A DNA stretch of 64,000 bases from Stropharia rugosoannulata. Lineage: Eukaryota; Basidiomycota; Agaricomycetes; Agaricales; Strophariaceae. Below the pieces are notes generated by a model. That model had not been told where the DNA came from, did no database searches, and was given only the letters and a program-made list of their open reading frames with translations. Shown here in pieces: positions 35,562-47,796 of this stretch. The position numbers and the translations under genes are program-made. The stretch's first letter is position 1; every line of letters starts with the position of its first letter. The DNA lies in NCBI GenBank assembly GCA_028532985.1, contig JANCIK010000007.1:2728001-2792000 (forward strand), read 5' to 3'.

Positions 35562-36090
35562 GGCTTCACATCGTAGCTTATTCTTTTCAGTCACCTGTTC
35601 CGTCTTTGTGTTCTGTTCCGTCTTTGTCTTTGTGTTCTCATTTTGTAATACCACCTGCTTATCTTTCATGTATTAGTCCGCGGATTTTATTTGGTCATTC
35701 CAATTTCGACATCCCTGGCGCTCAATCGATATTGGCGTGCTCCGCCTATATCGAGCGGCTATAGCCATTAAGTAGTAACTCCCATTAATGAACCATCTCA
35801 AGCAGCTTCTTGATGATGTAGCCGTCAACTTACGACAGTCAGCTGATGGCAATTAATTCGTGCGTACTTGATGTTACAAAATTATTCATCTTCCTTAATC
35901 ATCGTGGATACTCTTGTCATATCGTTTACTGTACTCGAGTATACATATCGCCTGCCCTCCACATATAAAGATAACACTCTCCCATCCACCATTGGAGCAA
36001 GTTCTTTGCTTCTTCAAAGTGCTCACAGCGTCCTAGCAACCTCATCTAAGCTCATCACACCCACCTAGTAGATCTACCACATATCACATC
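35562..36090. other. Intergenic, displaced DUF7330 3' flank and dioxygenase promoter
   Basis: 529 bases. A TATAAAG at 35964-35970, 121 bases before the ATG at 36091, is a plausible TATA box for the dioxygenase. The original downstream flank of the DUF7330 gene now begins here, right of the transposon. Confidence 0.5.
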
Positions 36091-37599
36091 ATGCAATCTG
36101 ACCAGGCTGCCAGGGAGAAGGCGAAGCACGATGGTGTCGATCTTTCAAAACTGCCCCAGAATATGGATATGACTGCAGATTCAATCACCGACAATGTGCA
36201 CGCCATGAATGTGAACTGTACGCTCTTGTTGCTACCATACTGCCATTGATGAAAATGATGTGAACTTAACTGTGTTTAATCTTAGGCAAGGATGAGCGGA
36301 CCAAGTTCGTTTTCACTAGCTTGGTATGTTCTTTTTACCATTTTCAATGCCCTGGATCTAGTCTCATAATTTACAGATAAACCATCTTCATGGTTTCATA
36401 CGCGACACCCAGCTTACGACGGAAGAATGGATGTGCGTTCTTGACGGCAGTAACTCGATCATTTAGTGCATCCAACGCTGACATGAGAATACCTGTAGGA
36501 CAGCTATCGAATTCTTGACCGAAACAGGAAAAATGTGCACAGATCTTCGTCAAGGTATGAGGCCCGAGGCCCAGTACAAATTTCATGTTGCGAATAGTTG
36601 ACAAACAATTTGAATTTACGCCAGAGTTCATCCTTCTTTCGGACACACTGGGAGCTACGACCCTCGTTGACTCCATTAACAACGCTAAGCCTCCCAATGC
36701 CACTGAGTCGACTGTTCTTGGTCCCTTCTTTGCTGAAGACCGACAGGACGGTATGTTAAGGCCGGCTACTTTCCAATATTATTTACTGTGATGTTGACTG
36801 TATGTATTCCCTTTCTTAGTTGAGCTAGGGGACTCGATCGCATCAGAAGGAAAGGGAGACTATATGTTCGTTGAAGGCAAAGTTCTCGACACCGAAGGCA
36901 AACCTATCGCAAATGCAGTCATAGACACATGGGAGACTGATGGCCATGGCTTGTATGACAACCAGGTACGTGCCGAGTCGCTCAGTGGTACCACAACACT
37001 GACATCTAATGATTGTTTTTTGTGGCTGCATTAATTAGTACGAGAATAGAGAGGGTCCGGACTGCAGAGGGCGCCTCCTTACAGCTGAAGATGGGTCGTA
37101 CTCATTCAGGGCGGTCGTGTTAGTGTTTGCCTTTTGGTATCTTGCATGGGTGAAAATAACATATATTTTTTGCTCTACCTCAGGCCCGTGTCGTACCCTA
37201 TTCCAGGCGATGGCCCAGTTGGGAAGATGATGCGCGCGCTCGGGCGTCATGTCTACCGTCCAGCTCATTTGCATATGCAGCTCCATGCCCCTGGTTTCGA
37301 GAGCTTGACGTCCTGTCTCTTCTTCAAAGGCGACCCATACCTTACTTCGGACGCTGTCTTCGGCGTAAAGACATCCTTATTGGCGGTAAGCTATTACCAG
37401 CGCATTATGGATCTGACCATAGCGTTGATATTCTTAACCCTTGCAGGAACTGGAAGTCGTAAACGACGTCGAGCTCAGCAAAGCAAGAGGCTTCAAGCAA
37501 GCTTTGCCGCACGCGTATGTTAAGAGGGACTTTGTTCTGGCGACGCCCGAGCAATGCAGAGAAGCGCGCACCCAGTTGGCTCAGAAATCGAAGGCATGA
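36091..37599 (+). CDS. Intradiol ring-cleavage dioxygenase (hydroxyquinol/catechol 1,2-dioxygenase type)
   Basis: Nine exons (36091-36217, 36286-36323, 36377-36432, 36499-36554, 36625-36750, 36820-36965, 37039-37118, 37184-37385, 37447-37599; 984 bases, 327 residues). The N-terminal helical dimerisation region contains LHGFIRDTQLTTEEWMTAIE, then CTDLRQEFILLSDTLG. The catalytic part has TESTVLGPFF, the first iron-ligand Tyr in GKGDYMFVEG, the second in SYPIPGDGPVG, and the two His ligands in RPAHLHMQLHAPG. These non-haem Fe(III) enzymes open catechol or hydroxyquinol rings to muconate-type products. The GRH-(Y/W)RPAH wording favours hydroxyquinol, an intermediate in fungal lignin-phenol breakdown, but the substrate needs assay. 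No signal peptide is seen, so it is probably cytosolic. Confidence 0.92.
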
Positions 37600-37754
37600 A
37601 TAGCTGTCGAGTCGATGACTCCATGAATCATTTGTATATTGCGCCAATATCTTGCTATATACAGGCGTTGCATTTACAGGGGTAGGGATCGAGATCGCAG
37701 TGAATTGCATGTAAGATAGTTAGTGATGCGAATTGGATGCGAAACGTAAGATCA

Positions 37755-39379
37755 TCATGCCGTTACAGTTGGTGGCTGGACTGTGGAATGCGACCGTGTT
37801 TCGCTGTCTGAGAAGATGAGGACGTCGAGCGTCTCCGTCCATACGCCGCTCGTATAGTAATGACTGTCATGGTGTTGAGCTCTCGACATAATACCTAGCT
37901 CCGCTGTGCGATGCAGATTGAGCATCAGGCGGGACATCAGCGTCACGGACATGCTGCGAAACCTATCAGTTGTTAAGGCTGTCCTGGCAGATAAGAATGA
38001 CACAGACCTGCTGGCGAAAGTGGCTAAGCCACCACGTAAATAAGGCTAATCAGTTGCCAAAATTAGACTGGATATGCACGTTTCAACGAATAGTAAAACG
38101 TACTCCAGCAAACTAACGTTTTTAGAGAGAATGAGCATCCGGCTTTTCGGCTGAGGAGGCAAAACGGGCACTCACGTAGTATGTCATAATATTAGCGAGG
38201 TTGCATACTGCCATTACTCTTTTATAGATGATTGAATCAGGTTGAGAAGCTTCGCTCAAAAGTTGATGGCGTGCTTACGCAAAATATAAGGCGCCTACGA
38301 CAATTTGATACTAAGATCTGCAGGAAGAAGAAAGGAGACTTACCATCTCGATGAATAAGTGAAATTAACGGAACGTTTATACGAGTAACAACGTAGTATT
38401 TTCTCGTTCTCCATGTTTTGAAGACGGTGAGACAGAATATTAGGAAGTCGTAAATGAGAAGCGCCTCCCATGCCATAACCATATGGAGTGAAGAGCTGTG
38501 CGAGAATGCTATGTGGCACCCACTGGCCTCCTGAGAAGGGCTGCTTTTTTGGCCAAAGAGCATATACTGTCGGGGCACACCGTTAATTAAACGGACAAAG
38601 GTAGAAGGACATAAAGTTACCACTGCGACGATCGCCAAAGTCACCGCAGCACCAGAGCAAAACGCTAATATCCGGAAAGAACAGCCATACAGAGCGTATA
38701 TCCGCAGTGTTAAAAGAACTTCATTACGATTTCAATACCGAACCCTTCTTTTAAATGGGCTTGAATTGAAGACTCACTGCACACAATTACTTGGTTGATA
38801 ATCAACAGAAATTGTCGAAAGACATTATAACGCCGACAGCTTCAGTTGCGTTGATCAATCTGAAAGGTAAGATAAAGGCGTCGTGGAAAGCACACCTCTT
38901 GAGAAGGCGCTTAAGAATCCTTGAGTCGTCGAAGCACAGTGAGGACGCACCTGTGATGATAAAGTGGTGAAGCCCAGAGATAGTACAGCAATGTTGCCCA
39001 GCAGCCCCAAATATCGGTTCACCAAAAAGCAATATGAGCTTCTATTCTTGAGTTTCTTCCAAATGTGTTCGACTTCCTGACCTGCGCGTGGAGATAACAA
39101 GCATTAAGCACTGTGCGTATGTATGTTGAATGAACATTCAAATAAGTCATTTACCCAGGGTAATAACATGATCGTAAAATAGAAAGGCTGTCGAATGTAA
39201 GAGGGTAAGCAGTTGTCTGGCGGAGCATCATGAACTCCACGGACAAACGGCGAGTATGTGCAAATAGTTGTGCAGTATTCTGTAGATGGGCCGTCGACGC
39301 CAGTCCCAAGAACGTCAGGACTGGAACATAAGTACGTTTCAACCACTCACATGTCTCGTTCATCGTCAAAACTGCTCAT
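37755..39379 (-). CDS. DUF6533 multipass membrane protein
   Basis: Eleven exons on the minus strand (39379-39351, 39216-39155, 39081-38951, 38909-38896, 38839-38778, 38718-38621, 38566-38344, 38294-38279, 38218-38176, 38045-38008, 37962-37755; 924 bases, 307 residues). The start shows the DUF6533 signature: FYDHVITLGQEVEHIWKK, then FLVNRYLGLLGNIAVL. It is followed by LIINQVIVC, LRIYALYGCSFRILAF, MAWEALLIYDFLIFCLTVFK, DGALYFAVMAVCNLANIMTYY and SVTLMSRLMLNLH, about seven membrane helices in total. These proteins are abundant and uncharacterised in Agaricomycetes. The frame closes only if a 14-base exon (38896-38909) is accepted; without it there is a stop, so this junction decides whether the gene is intact. 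Confidence 0.78.
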
Positions 39380-39690
39380 AGCGGGGCAGAGAGGACTATA
39401 GGAGGGGCGGGCTTCTCACAAGTGGTGGTTACTCAAGAACAAGGCCATCAGAATTCGATTATGGGCTGTGTACAGATGGTAGAAAGACTATAATTAGAAG
39501 ATTAATTATATCCATCTGGGAGAGATTGCAGCTCTTCAACTGATTGTTCTCATCAGTGAACCATTTTTATAACCCCGTAGTATCACTGGTGAACTTTGCT
39601 ACTTTCATTACTTCTTCCAAAATCAAAACGTCAAGATCAGTAATAAGTAGTCTATTTCCAGTGACAATGTGTGATCGAAAGTGCTGAGCG
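39380..39690. other. Intergenic between two minus-strand genes
   Basis: 311 bases: DUF6533 promoter and permease 3' flank. Nothing recognised. Confidence 0.4.
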
Positions 39691-42005
39691 CTATTGCCCT
39701 TCTGCTTGCGAATCCGAGTAAATTTTGCGGAAGGCGTAACGTGAGACTCCGTCTGGCTGCATGACCCATTCTCTCTCGAGCTGATATCCGAGCGCCTTGG
39801 GAAGCTTGATACCCCAAATGTACCAATAGGAAAGTCCGAATAGCGAAACGAGGAAGCCGCCCACTGGATGGGACTGCGTTGCAACCGATGTTAGCATTAG
39901 GTCAGAGAAGACTAGGGGGAGGCTTACCCAGTACGGGAGTGACTGATAAGTCCGAGAATTTGGACTGGGAGGGAAGAAGGGGGTCAATATAAGGAAAAGA
40001 TTCGACACTAGAAACAGGGCGACGACGAAGCGGGGAGCATGGAACGGAGGGTTCCAATTCCAAGAGCGGTAAAAGCGCGTGTATAGAAGAATCACTCCCA
40101 GCGCCACGGCGGTATTGATCAGAGACATTGAGTACGAAGACACTGTACAAGGCTTGAGCAGATGAATGACATGACAGAGAGTCTCTGTGCTCACGGCTGA
40201 TCAAAAACAAATAAGCATCACCCGCTGGGACTGCGAACAGGACGATGCAGGAGACCAAGTACTCCGTCGACATCCCAGCAAGAGGGGCATTAAATGGCTT
40301 GTTACTCGCGAATATGTGCGAAAATGGGAGTATTCCCTCCCGACCTAGTTCCTGGATAACTGTAGAGAGTATGTGGTAAATTTCGCTGAGTTATTAAATC
40401 TGTTGTAGGAGCAGATAGATATGTGCGGCACCTCTTCCTTGAGAAAATTGGCCAGCCAAAATGTTCCCTAACGTTGACAGTGCGATAAATGCACTGAGAG
40501 CCTGAAGCTCATTTAATTCTATGGCCTCCGTGGACTTCAAGTCATAGACGTACCCTTTCAGTGGCTGGTCCAAACAGATTTCTAAAATACAGAGCACTGT
40601 ACATCATGATTAATTGACTTTTAGGGGGTACAAAAGCGCATGAAAGAAAAGACTAACGCGACTATTCTTCGGCTGGACAAGATATCTGTCTTGGATACTA
40701 CCGCGAAGTAGGCGACGTTTATAAATAGGTACACCGAAGAAACGAAGAACATGGCCAAAGGAGCGGCCTTCTTGATAGTGCGTACTGGATTTCGAACCTC
40801 GGAAAGTGCGTAATTTGCATTAGAGTAGCCAATAAAAGACCTTGGTTGGGAGTTTAGCATAGGCACCCTCGTCCCACAAATAACCATACTTACCAGATAA
40901 CATTATAAAGTCCACTAACAAACGCGTTGATCCCAGTACCTGAGCCTTCCCAAAACTTATCCCAGGAGTAATTATTCGGTTTTTCGTATTCTTCCCGTAC
41001 GTGGACGCCACCAAACCCAGTAAGACATAGTAGGCCAGACACTGAGATTGCGCTAAGAACAAGAAGTTTGATGAACCCAAGAGAGTTCTGCAAGCGTAGA
41101 CCCCATTTCAAAGAGCTTCCGTGGATAAAACAAACAAAAGTAAGGCAGGTGAAAGCAACCAATCGAGTGTGAAGCCACGTTGGCTCTATAGCGAGGGAGT
41201 GTAGTAGATCTATGGAGCTTAGACGAGTCATTTCCTTCGGTCACTCAAAGAGAGACCTACATTCACTAAAAACGACGCTATTTGCGGTGGCAGTTCCCTG
41301 TACATAGTTACTCTGACAAACAAATGGAGGACGTTAATGTATGTCTCACCATGATCAGTGTGTACGCCGTGAATGCACATGTCACCATGAATTTAGGTTT
41401 CCTGTATATGAACTCAAGATAGTTTTTCTCCCCGCCGCTCCGTGGAAGTCCCTATAATCCAGTTAGTCGCCCCCATGCAACAAATATGAAGAGATTTAAC
41501 CGTTCCAAGCTCAATATAGACAGCGGTGCCACAGGCGGCAATGGAGGCGCCCACAATCCAAATGAGAAAAGATACACCAACGCTCCCTGCCGACTTTAAA
41601 ATATTGCTGGGTGTTGCGTATATCCTATGTCAAATGGGTCTCGTCAATGCTGAGCTTTAATGATCAAACATTTGGAGTACCCAGTCCCAATGACGCGATT
41701 GAAAATGAGAAATGTGGCACTGAAAATACCTATATTTGTGCCAGATGAGAAATTCTGTAATGTTCATTTAAGCCCTGACTCACCAAGCTGTCGTTTGCTC
41801 TGAGGGACTTTGTCATACTCCTCTCCGGACTGACTCGGACCTGTTTAGGTCTTATTGGTACATAAGTTCATTTGTTGCCAATGGTGTTTCTTTCACCTTC
41901 ATTCCGATGCAACGCTACTCCATCCAAAGCCGACCCTAAGATAGTCGTATCTCCAGTGTCTAATAGGAGTGGTGTTTCTTCACTGGATTTGGATGCTTCC
42001 GGCAT
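39691..42005 (-). CDS. Amino-acid permease, APC superfamily (LAT/methionine-permease-like)
   Basis: About thirteen exons and 550 residues, starting MPEASKSSEETPLLLD at 42005. The core is unmistakable: GIFSATFLIFNRVIGTGIYA at the first helix, SVGVSFLIWIVGASIAACGT, YIELGTGLPRSGGEKNYLEF, FVCFIHGSSLKWGLRLQN, SFIGYSNANYALSEVRNPVR and ALSAFIALSTLGNILAGQF with GREGILPF. This is the twelve-helix LAT-like branch related to yeast Mup1-type permeases, importing neutral amino acids across the plasma membrane. The tail is cytosolic (KIYSDSQAEGQ). Each junction I checked keeps phase, including a TG|G split tryptophan. Substrate is not decidable from sequence. Confidence 0.9.
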
Positions 42006-42545
42006 GGCAGGTTCCTTTAGGGTGCGCGTTTGGCTGGTTTGTCCGTGTAAGTAGTGTTAGGCACGTTTTACTTATGACATTGGGTACAGTCGTCCACAGA
42101 GAAAAACTAGTCGGGTATAGACGAGAACAAGCTGTGGTACGAATTCAAGAGATCGCTGCTGGCTTGCCGATACGCGGAAGTTGAGTGGTGTAGATAAGGA
42201 TAAGAATATATTCGTCTACCAGTACTTGGAACGAACTACACAATGTAAGCAGTGTCAGGAGTCAGGAGGAATCAAGTTAAGCGATTTTAAAGCGGAGTTT
42301 CATAAATACATGGACAGTTTGCGGCTTGCAAGCGGCTCGTCCTACTACTGAGGTTCTTTGATCAACCTGCGTCCATCAACAGGCCCACCCAACTGCACCT
42401 ACCTCAAGTTCGTGCTTTTCAGTCTAGGATTTGTAAATATTAGGCCGAAGGGTCGATTTTAGCGTTCAACAAATATAACTATTGCTCTCTACCATATTAT
42501 GAAGTTCTGCCCTGTAAATTCCTAACATGGCTCAGTTGAAAGTAA
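42006..42545. other. Intergenic between two minus-strand genes
   Basis: 540 bases: permease promoter and 3' flank of the flavo-oxidase. Nothing recognised. Confidence 0.4.
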
Positions 42546-44475
42546 CTACAATGGACCATCCTGGATAGCCAGTGGGAAGTTGATTACATCCGTTGGATCA
42601 AGTATTCTTTTCAACGCTCTGAGGCGTGGATAATTATCCCCATAGTAACGGGACTCCCCTGTAGGTTTTTTGGTCAGAAAATCAAGTTGACTTATGACTA
42701 GTAAATGTGGCATACAATCACTTAGTCTGTCGTCGATGTAATTGGCATATGCACTAATAATCACAAATTAGATATGAAAGTTGTGAATAATCTTCAGAAA
42801 TACCCATATTTCCATTGAGAGGGACTGTTGTCCAGTATACTTTGGACCATTCCTTGAACCAGTTGAGTTGTCAGTCAGACAAATGTATCAGTCGATATTG
42901 GAATACGTACCGTCTAAAAGTTCAAAACCCTCTGGCGGGAAAGGAGGGACACCTCCGGGTGCCGTAGTGTAGAATTGGAATGTAAACAAGGATTTGCGGT
43001 TGAAGAAAGCCGTTGCATCACTCGGTATGTTATTAATCGCCGAATTGGTTCCTCCATAAAGTTCCATGTCCACAAACCAGTTCTATGAGAGTAATGAGCA
43101 ACATTAGAGTCAAGAAAATCAATCAAACATTAACTCACTGTATTGGCGTTAAAGCCTTCGTTTCCAAGGTATTGCATGAAAGCCAAAGCGGCATTTTCAG
43201 GTATTTCTTGATCAGGCGGCGTCATGAGCGACTTTGCATAGAACGTGGTAGGCACATCAGGAATAGACGTTGTGTTCAAAAAGCCCATTCCACCGAGGAC
43301 TTCGACACTGGTTATATAGGAGCCAACCGTGATCCTTTCGCTTAAAGGCGCAGACATATTTGCCAGAAAGGGTGCAATTACACTTGCAAACGCTTCGGAG
43401 GGGCCGTACCATCCGCCCAACAGGCCGAAGCTCACTCTACCCATTGCAGATCCAGGGTGCAAGACGATATCGGACGCATACTCCTGGGGGAAGTCAGGTT
43501 GTTGCACGAAACTCTGAAAAGCGGCGACGGCAGTCGCGGCATCTTCAGCGGAAAGATCCCAATTGTATTTAAACACTGTGGTCGAGTTGGGAGCTGCAAA
43601 CGTGTCAACGTGCAATTGAGTCACAATCCCGAGAGAGCTAGAGGCCCCTCGAAGGCCCTATAAAAACACATGAAGCAAAGATTCTGTGAGCGGTCTTTCG
43701 TGCCACAAAATATGACGGGCGCTTACCCAAAATAGATCGGGATGGCTATCAGCCGAGGCCGTGACCTGTTGGCCGTCAGCGAGCACAACGTCAAGGGAAA
43801 CAACTGTGTCAAGCGTCAAGCCCCACTTTCTAGAAGTAAATCCGTAACCACCATGCCCTGAGTAAGAGACCATACGAGTCAGTCTATTTATAGAATAATG
43901 AGCATGCGTTGTGTTAATCTGACCTGAGTGACCTCCAATACCAACATAAGGACATGTCCCGTGAGGCATGGCTCTACCAAAACTGTTGAGCGCTAATGCA
44001 ACATTTCCAAGGGTATTTCCAGGCCCAATTTGGGCGATATTAGTCGTAGGATCAACAGTTACAGTGTTGAAATTCCTCATGTCCATTACAAACGAGCCAT
44101 TTTTTCCTCCAAGGCCGTTGGCAATGTAGCTGTGACCACCACTTCGTGCTACAACGTTGAAATTATGTCTTCTCCCGAGCTCCATGACGACAGAAACATC
44201 ATCTGCAGTGTTAGGAAAAAATACTGCCGCTGGGTTGAATGTGTATCTCTGATTGACTGAAGAAGTGATAATCAATGGGCTGAGTGGTACTGTTAGTGAG
44301 ATTACCTACATGCAATGCTGGCGTTAGGATAGCTCAAGTCCCCAGGAACTGCAACGGTGAAATTGAGGCTAGCGAGCTCAGAAGTCAAGTTTCCATGCGT
44401 GAAAGCCTTCGCAAAATGGGCGAGTAGAAGGGCAGGCCCCCAAAAACCTGTAGACAGTGATAGGAGCATTTTCAT
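42546..44475 (-). CDS. Secreted FAD-linked oxidase (berberine-bridge-enzyme-like)
   Basis: About eight exons and 505 residues. The N-terminus from 44475 (MKMLLSLSTGFWGPALLLAH) is a signal peptide. The FAD-binding domain shows NTADDVSVVMELGRRHNF, the histidine of ARSGGHSY and the cysteine of HGTCPYVGIGGHSG, the pair that attaches FAD bicovalently in this family. It is followed by HGGYGFTSRKWGL and SHPDLFWGLRGASSSLGIVT. The C-terminal BBE domain contains the YANYIDDRL and YYGDNYPRLRALKRILDP motifs after an intron in the Asp-Trp codon pair. Known members oxidise oligosaccharides or secondary metabolites with oxygen; a carbohydrate or aromatic substrate is possible here. Confidence 0.9.
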
Positions 44476-46378
44476 GGCTCCGGAGGCTGAGAGAGTAAAT
44501 TTCAGATAATTTATTTTATAGTTCAGAGGAAGAGACGGCTGAGTTTTATTTATAGCGAGTCCTAGGTCTCATGACATGATTTTCGTTCAGGTCCTGTCAG
44601 AAGTGGAGTACGTTCCGGTTGGAGCGGCGCAAGAACATGCGATGTCCATATGGATCTCAAGGAACCTAACAGTGAAGGTTTAAGAGTGCGCTTGAATCAG
44701 TTCTTGGGCAGGTTCCGCGTCGCATAATAGTAGTAGCATCTAACTGGCAAGCCCCATGACCTACGTCCACATTGTTGCAATAATAAGTAAAAGGTTCTGC
44801 CTCGCTACGTAATGTTAGTACGGGCAAGGTACTCAAGTTGTATTAAGAAAAGGCACGCTGGCGTGTGTAGAAGCTTGATCAGATTTATGCAGCGTAGCGA
44901 GGTGAAACTTGCGTCATAATTATTTAAGATATGGCGTATCATGCACAAATTAACGAAGTGCGCACTTTATTACAATAGACTATAACTTGGAATATTTGAT
45001 TTATTCACCTCTACACACCTTTTACTACGGACTGAACCTTATGATCAGAACTCAATGCCAGTGGAACACCGTTTTCACCAACTAACTACCCTATATTTTC
45101 TGATTTTATAGTAGATACAAGTACGGTTGGCGAGCAGGGTCAGGTCTATTTCGAAGCTGATTTGAACTTTTGAAGCTATTTCGGAGTGGTGCATGGGTTA
45201 ATTGGCCTCTTCCACCATTACGTTAACTTATTATCCCATCACACAATAAAGCTTAACGCGGTATACAGATATTCGGAGTTAATTAATGCGACGGCCGTCG
45301 CATTAATGAGGCAGATGTACGCCGTCACTCAGTTTCAAAGCATATCACTTAATTAGTAGGACTCAGAGTCATCTACCCAACAACAGCTCAGAGGTTAATG
45401 ACTTGTTCTTTTGTTATGGGATGGTCTAAAGATTTGAGAAAACCCTTGTTCTACGTCAATGCAGATCTGATTCGTCAGCCAGAAAGTTGGTAGTTCCCGG
45501 GAGTCGGGACTCAGAAATAATATGGCAGCATTGTTGCAAAATAAACCATAACTACTACTAGTATTACTAGAGTTTATGCGCACGCCGGCGCAACTAAACA
45601 GAAACGGGATTACCCACAGAAATCAGGTAATCACTTCACTTTAAATCGGTTAACCCGCCATAATCGAGCCTCCAAGCTCCAGGTCCGTTCTAAGTTCTAA
45701 CCGGCAAGTCCGCTGAGCGCTGAGCTGCGATGCCGGTGTTAACTACCCTATGATAGAAAAACAAATGTTACAACAATGTTACAAGGACCCTAGTTCCATA
45801 CAAGCACTGTTCAGACATAGTTAGGTACATCAGTAGATCCCAAGTTGGACCAATGTACCCTCAAACGTTTGAACTCTGGTGCACCTTCTTAATTAAATTA
45901 CATTAAGGCTTAAGTAGACCCCGCCCCAACACTCTGGATATAAGTGGTCTCGTAAATCCCACAGCTTTACCTAAACTGAAGAGGTGTGAGAGCACTGATT
46001 ACTACAAATAAACTGTGCATACCAAGGGAATGTCTTGAAATATCTTGAACTTTCCCAAAACTCCAGCACTGCAGGTGGATTTTGAATATTAATTGATTTC
46101 ATGTAGATTACTGACTCATCAGCATCCAAATAAGAGATCGTGTGGTTTTCTGTCTGACTTACTGCTCCATCGCGCATACTTCCAAGGTGTGTAGAAGGAA
46201 AATCTACCCTGCCCAAACTCTGCCACTCTGACGAATGGGGTAAACGAAAGAGCAAAATCACATCATCGCAGTCATACATAATCCATCGGGAATCGCCGCA
46301 GAAGCCTGATATAAGCTGGAGCTGGACTGGCAGAATATGCAGGATCCTTTCCACTAACAATCACAACCCCCATCTACA
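44476..46378. other. Intergenic, 1.9 kb, AT-rich
   Basis: Divergent promoter space between the flavo-oxidase and cyclophilin A genes. It contains a perfect 26-bp palindrome (separate entry). A minus-strand frame at 45971-46360 (129 codons, from an ATG 18 bases before the cyclophilin start) has no recognisable domain and would run through the cyclophilin 5' leader, so I do not call it. No transposase-like sequence was seen. Confidence 0.45.
45282..45307. repeat. Perfect 26-bp palindrome
   Basis: Half-site ATTAATGCGACGG followed immediately by its reverse complement, no spacer and no mismatch. The AT-rich ends and GC-rich centre (GACGGCCGTC) could form a cruciform or bind a dimeric factor. Confidence 0.9.
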
Positions 46379-47173
46379 ATGGCTAACGTCTACGTGAGTA
46401 TCAATTTCAATCGGGTGTATAAACCTCGTGTACTTGTCAAGCAGCCCGATACGTAAACGCCTAGAGTGCCATGCGCTCACTGCCGAGGGCACTTATTTGG
46501 CACTGATCTAGGATCTAAACGCACTTCCCTCTTCAGTGATGAATCAGATAACGAACTTGCATGCTAATTAAAATACCGACAGTTCGATATCACCATCGAT
46601 GGCAAGCCTGCCGGTCGTATCATCTTCAAACTCTACGACGATGTCGTCCCCAGGACTGCGCGCAACTTCCGCGAGCTGGCGACGGGTCAGAATGGCTACG
46701 GATACGCCGGGTCTGGCTTCCACCGCGTGATCCCCAACTTCATGTTGCAGGGTGGCGACTTCACCAACCACAACGGCACTGGAGGCAAATCCATCTACGG
46801 GGAAAAATTTGCTGGTATGTAGAGAATTCAGATTTGAGCGCATGGTGATCTTTATTAATCGATGTGCGCTTAGACGAGAACTTCAACCTCAAGCACTCCA
46901 AGCCTGGCCTCCTGTCTATGGCTAACGCTGGAAAGAATACCAACGGTTCGCAATTCTTCATCACCACCGTTGTGACCTCTTGGTTGGACGGCGCTCACGT
47001 TGTATTCGGTATGTTTATTCTTGTGGTGAAATTGTTAGTTATCGCAGACACTGACTTTTATATTAGGCGAGGTCGTCGAGGGAATGACCCTTGTGAAAAC
47101 TATTGAAGCCCTGGGAAGTCAGTCCGGCTCTCTGAAAAAGCCAGTGAAAATCGCTGCCAGTGGAACCGTTTAA
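46379..47173 (+). CDS. Cyclophilin A-type peptidyl-prolyl isomerase
   Basis: Four exons (46379-46393, 46583-46814, 46874-47008, 47067-47173; 489 bases, 162 residues). Single cyclophilin domain with [20 protein letters not shown], the catalytic arginine in [23 protein letters not shown], and the tryptophan/histidine pair in [13 protein letters not shown]. Cytosolic cis-trans prolyl isomerase and cyclosporin target. The 5-codon first exon ending VY, followed by an intron before FDIT, is shared with 60728-61411 and both halves of 57240-58820. Exon lengths 15/232/135/107 are identical to those at 60728. The first intron is unusually long for the window (189 bases). Confidence 0.95.
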
Positions 47174-47796
47174 AGTAGTTATGCGGTATGTGAGAGAGAA
47201 TGAAATATGAACTGTATAAATATACCAGAAATGAGATGTATTATACCGGGACTGTGGACTGAATTGACCATCTCTAACAAAACGAACATTTCTGAATTCT
47301 GAGTGAGTCTGATGCTGACAAGCGCTACAACAAATTTGGCATGGAATATTACAATGAAGAGAGGCCCTACGTTCCACTGTGCCACTACGCATGGCCTCCG
47401 CAACTGCAACATGGGGAAGGGTAGTTAAAGTACCAAGTTTGAAATTTGAGGACTCGAGTCGGAGATATTGTTGATATTGACGACCTTCAGATTCAGATGA
47501 TAACCAACTTCGGGCATGTAGTAACTTTCTAATAGCGTCAAGAAATAGCCCGTAGACTAACATTATCAAGTATGTTTAAGGAGTATATTTAAGGAGTAAG
47601 TTGAATGACAATTCTCAAACCAGTGACATAGTACAGTACATCTATTATATTGAAAATGTAATTACAGATGCTTGTTGAAAGTCTATATATACAAGTCTAA
47701 TAACGGTATCGTCTAGAATACGGTTCACTGCACATGCACAACAACTGTTAAAAGGACAAATTGAAACAAAGAAAGAGAGAAAGAAAAAAGGAGAAA
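47174..47796. other. Intergenic between convergent genes
   Basis: 623 bases of 3' flank from both sides, AT-rich. Nothing recognised. Confidence 0.4.

Noticed and set aside
36371..36703. Minus-strand frame inside the dioxygenase gene
   Set aside because: It overlaps four validated exons and introns of the plus-strand intradiol dioxygenase.
37755..39379. DUF6533 gene as a pseudogene
   Set aside because: A first pass met a stop after exon 3, but a 14-base exon with proper splice sites restores the phase, and all other motifs are intact.
45971..46360. 129-codon minus-strand frame next to cyclophilin A
   Set aside because: It starts 18 bases from the cyclophilin ATG on the other strand and shows no recognisable domain.
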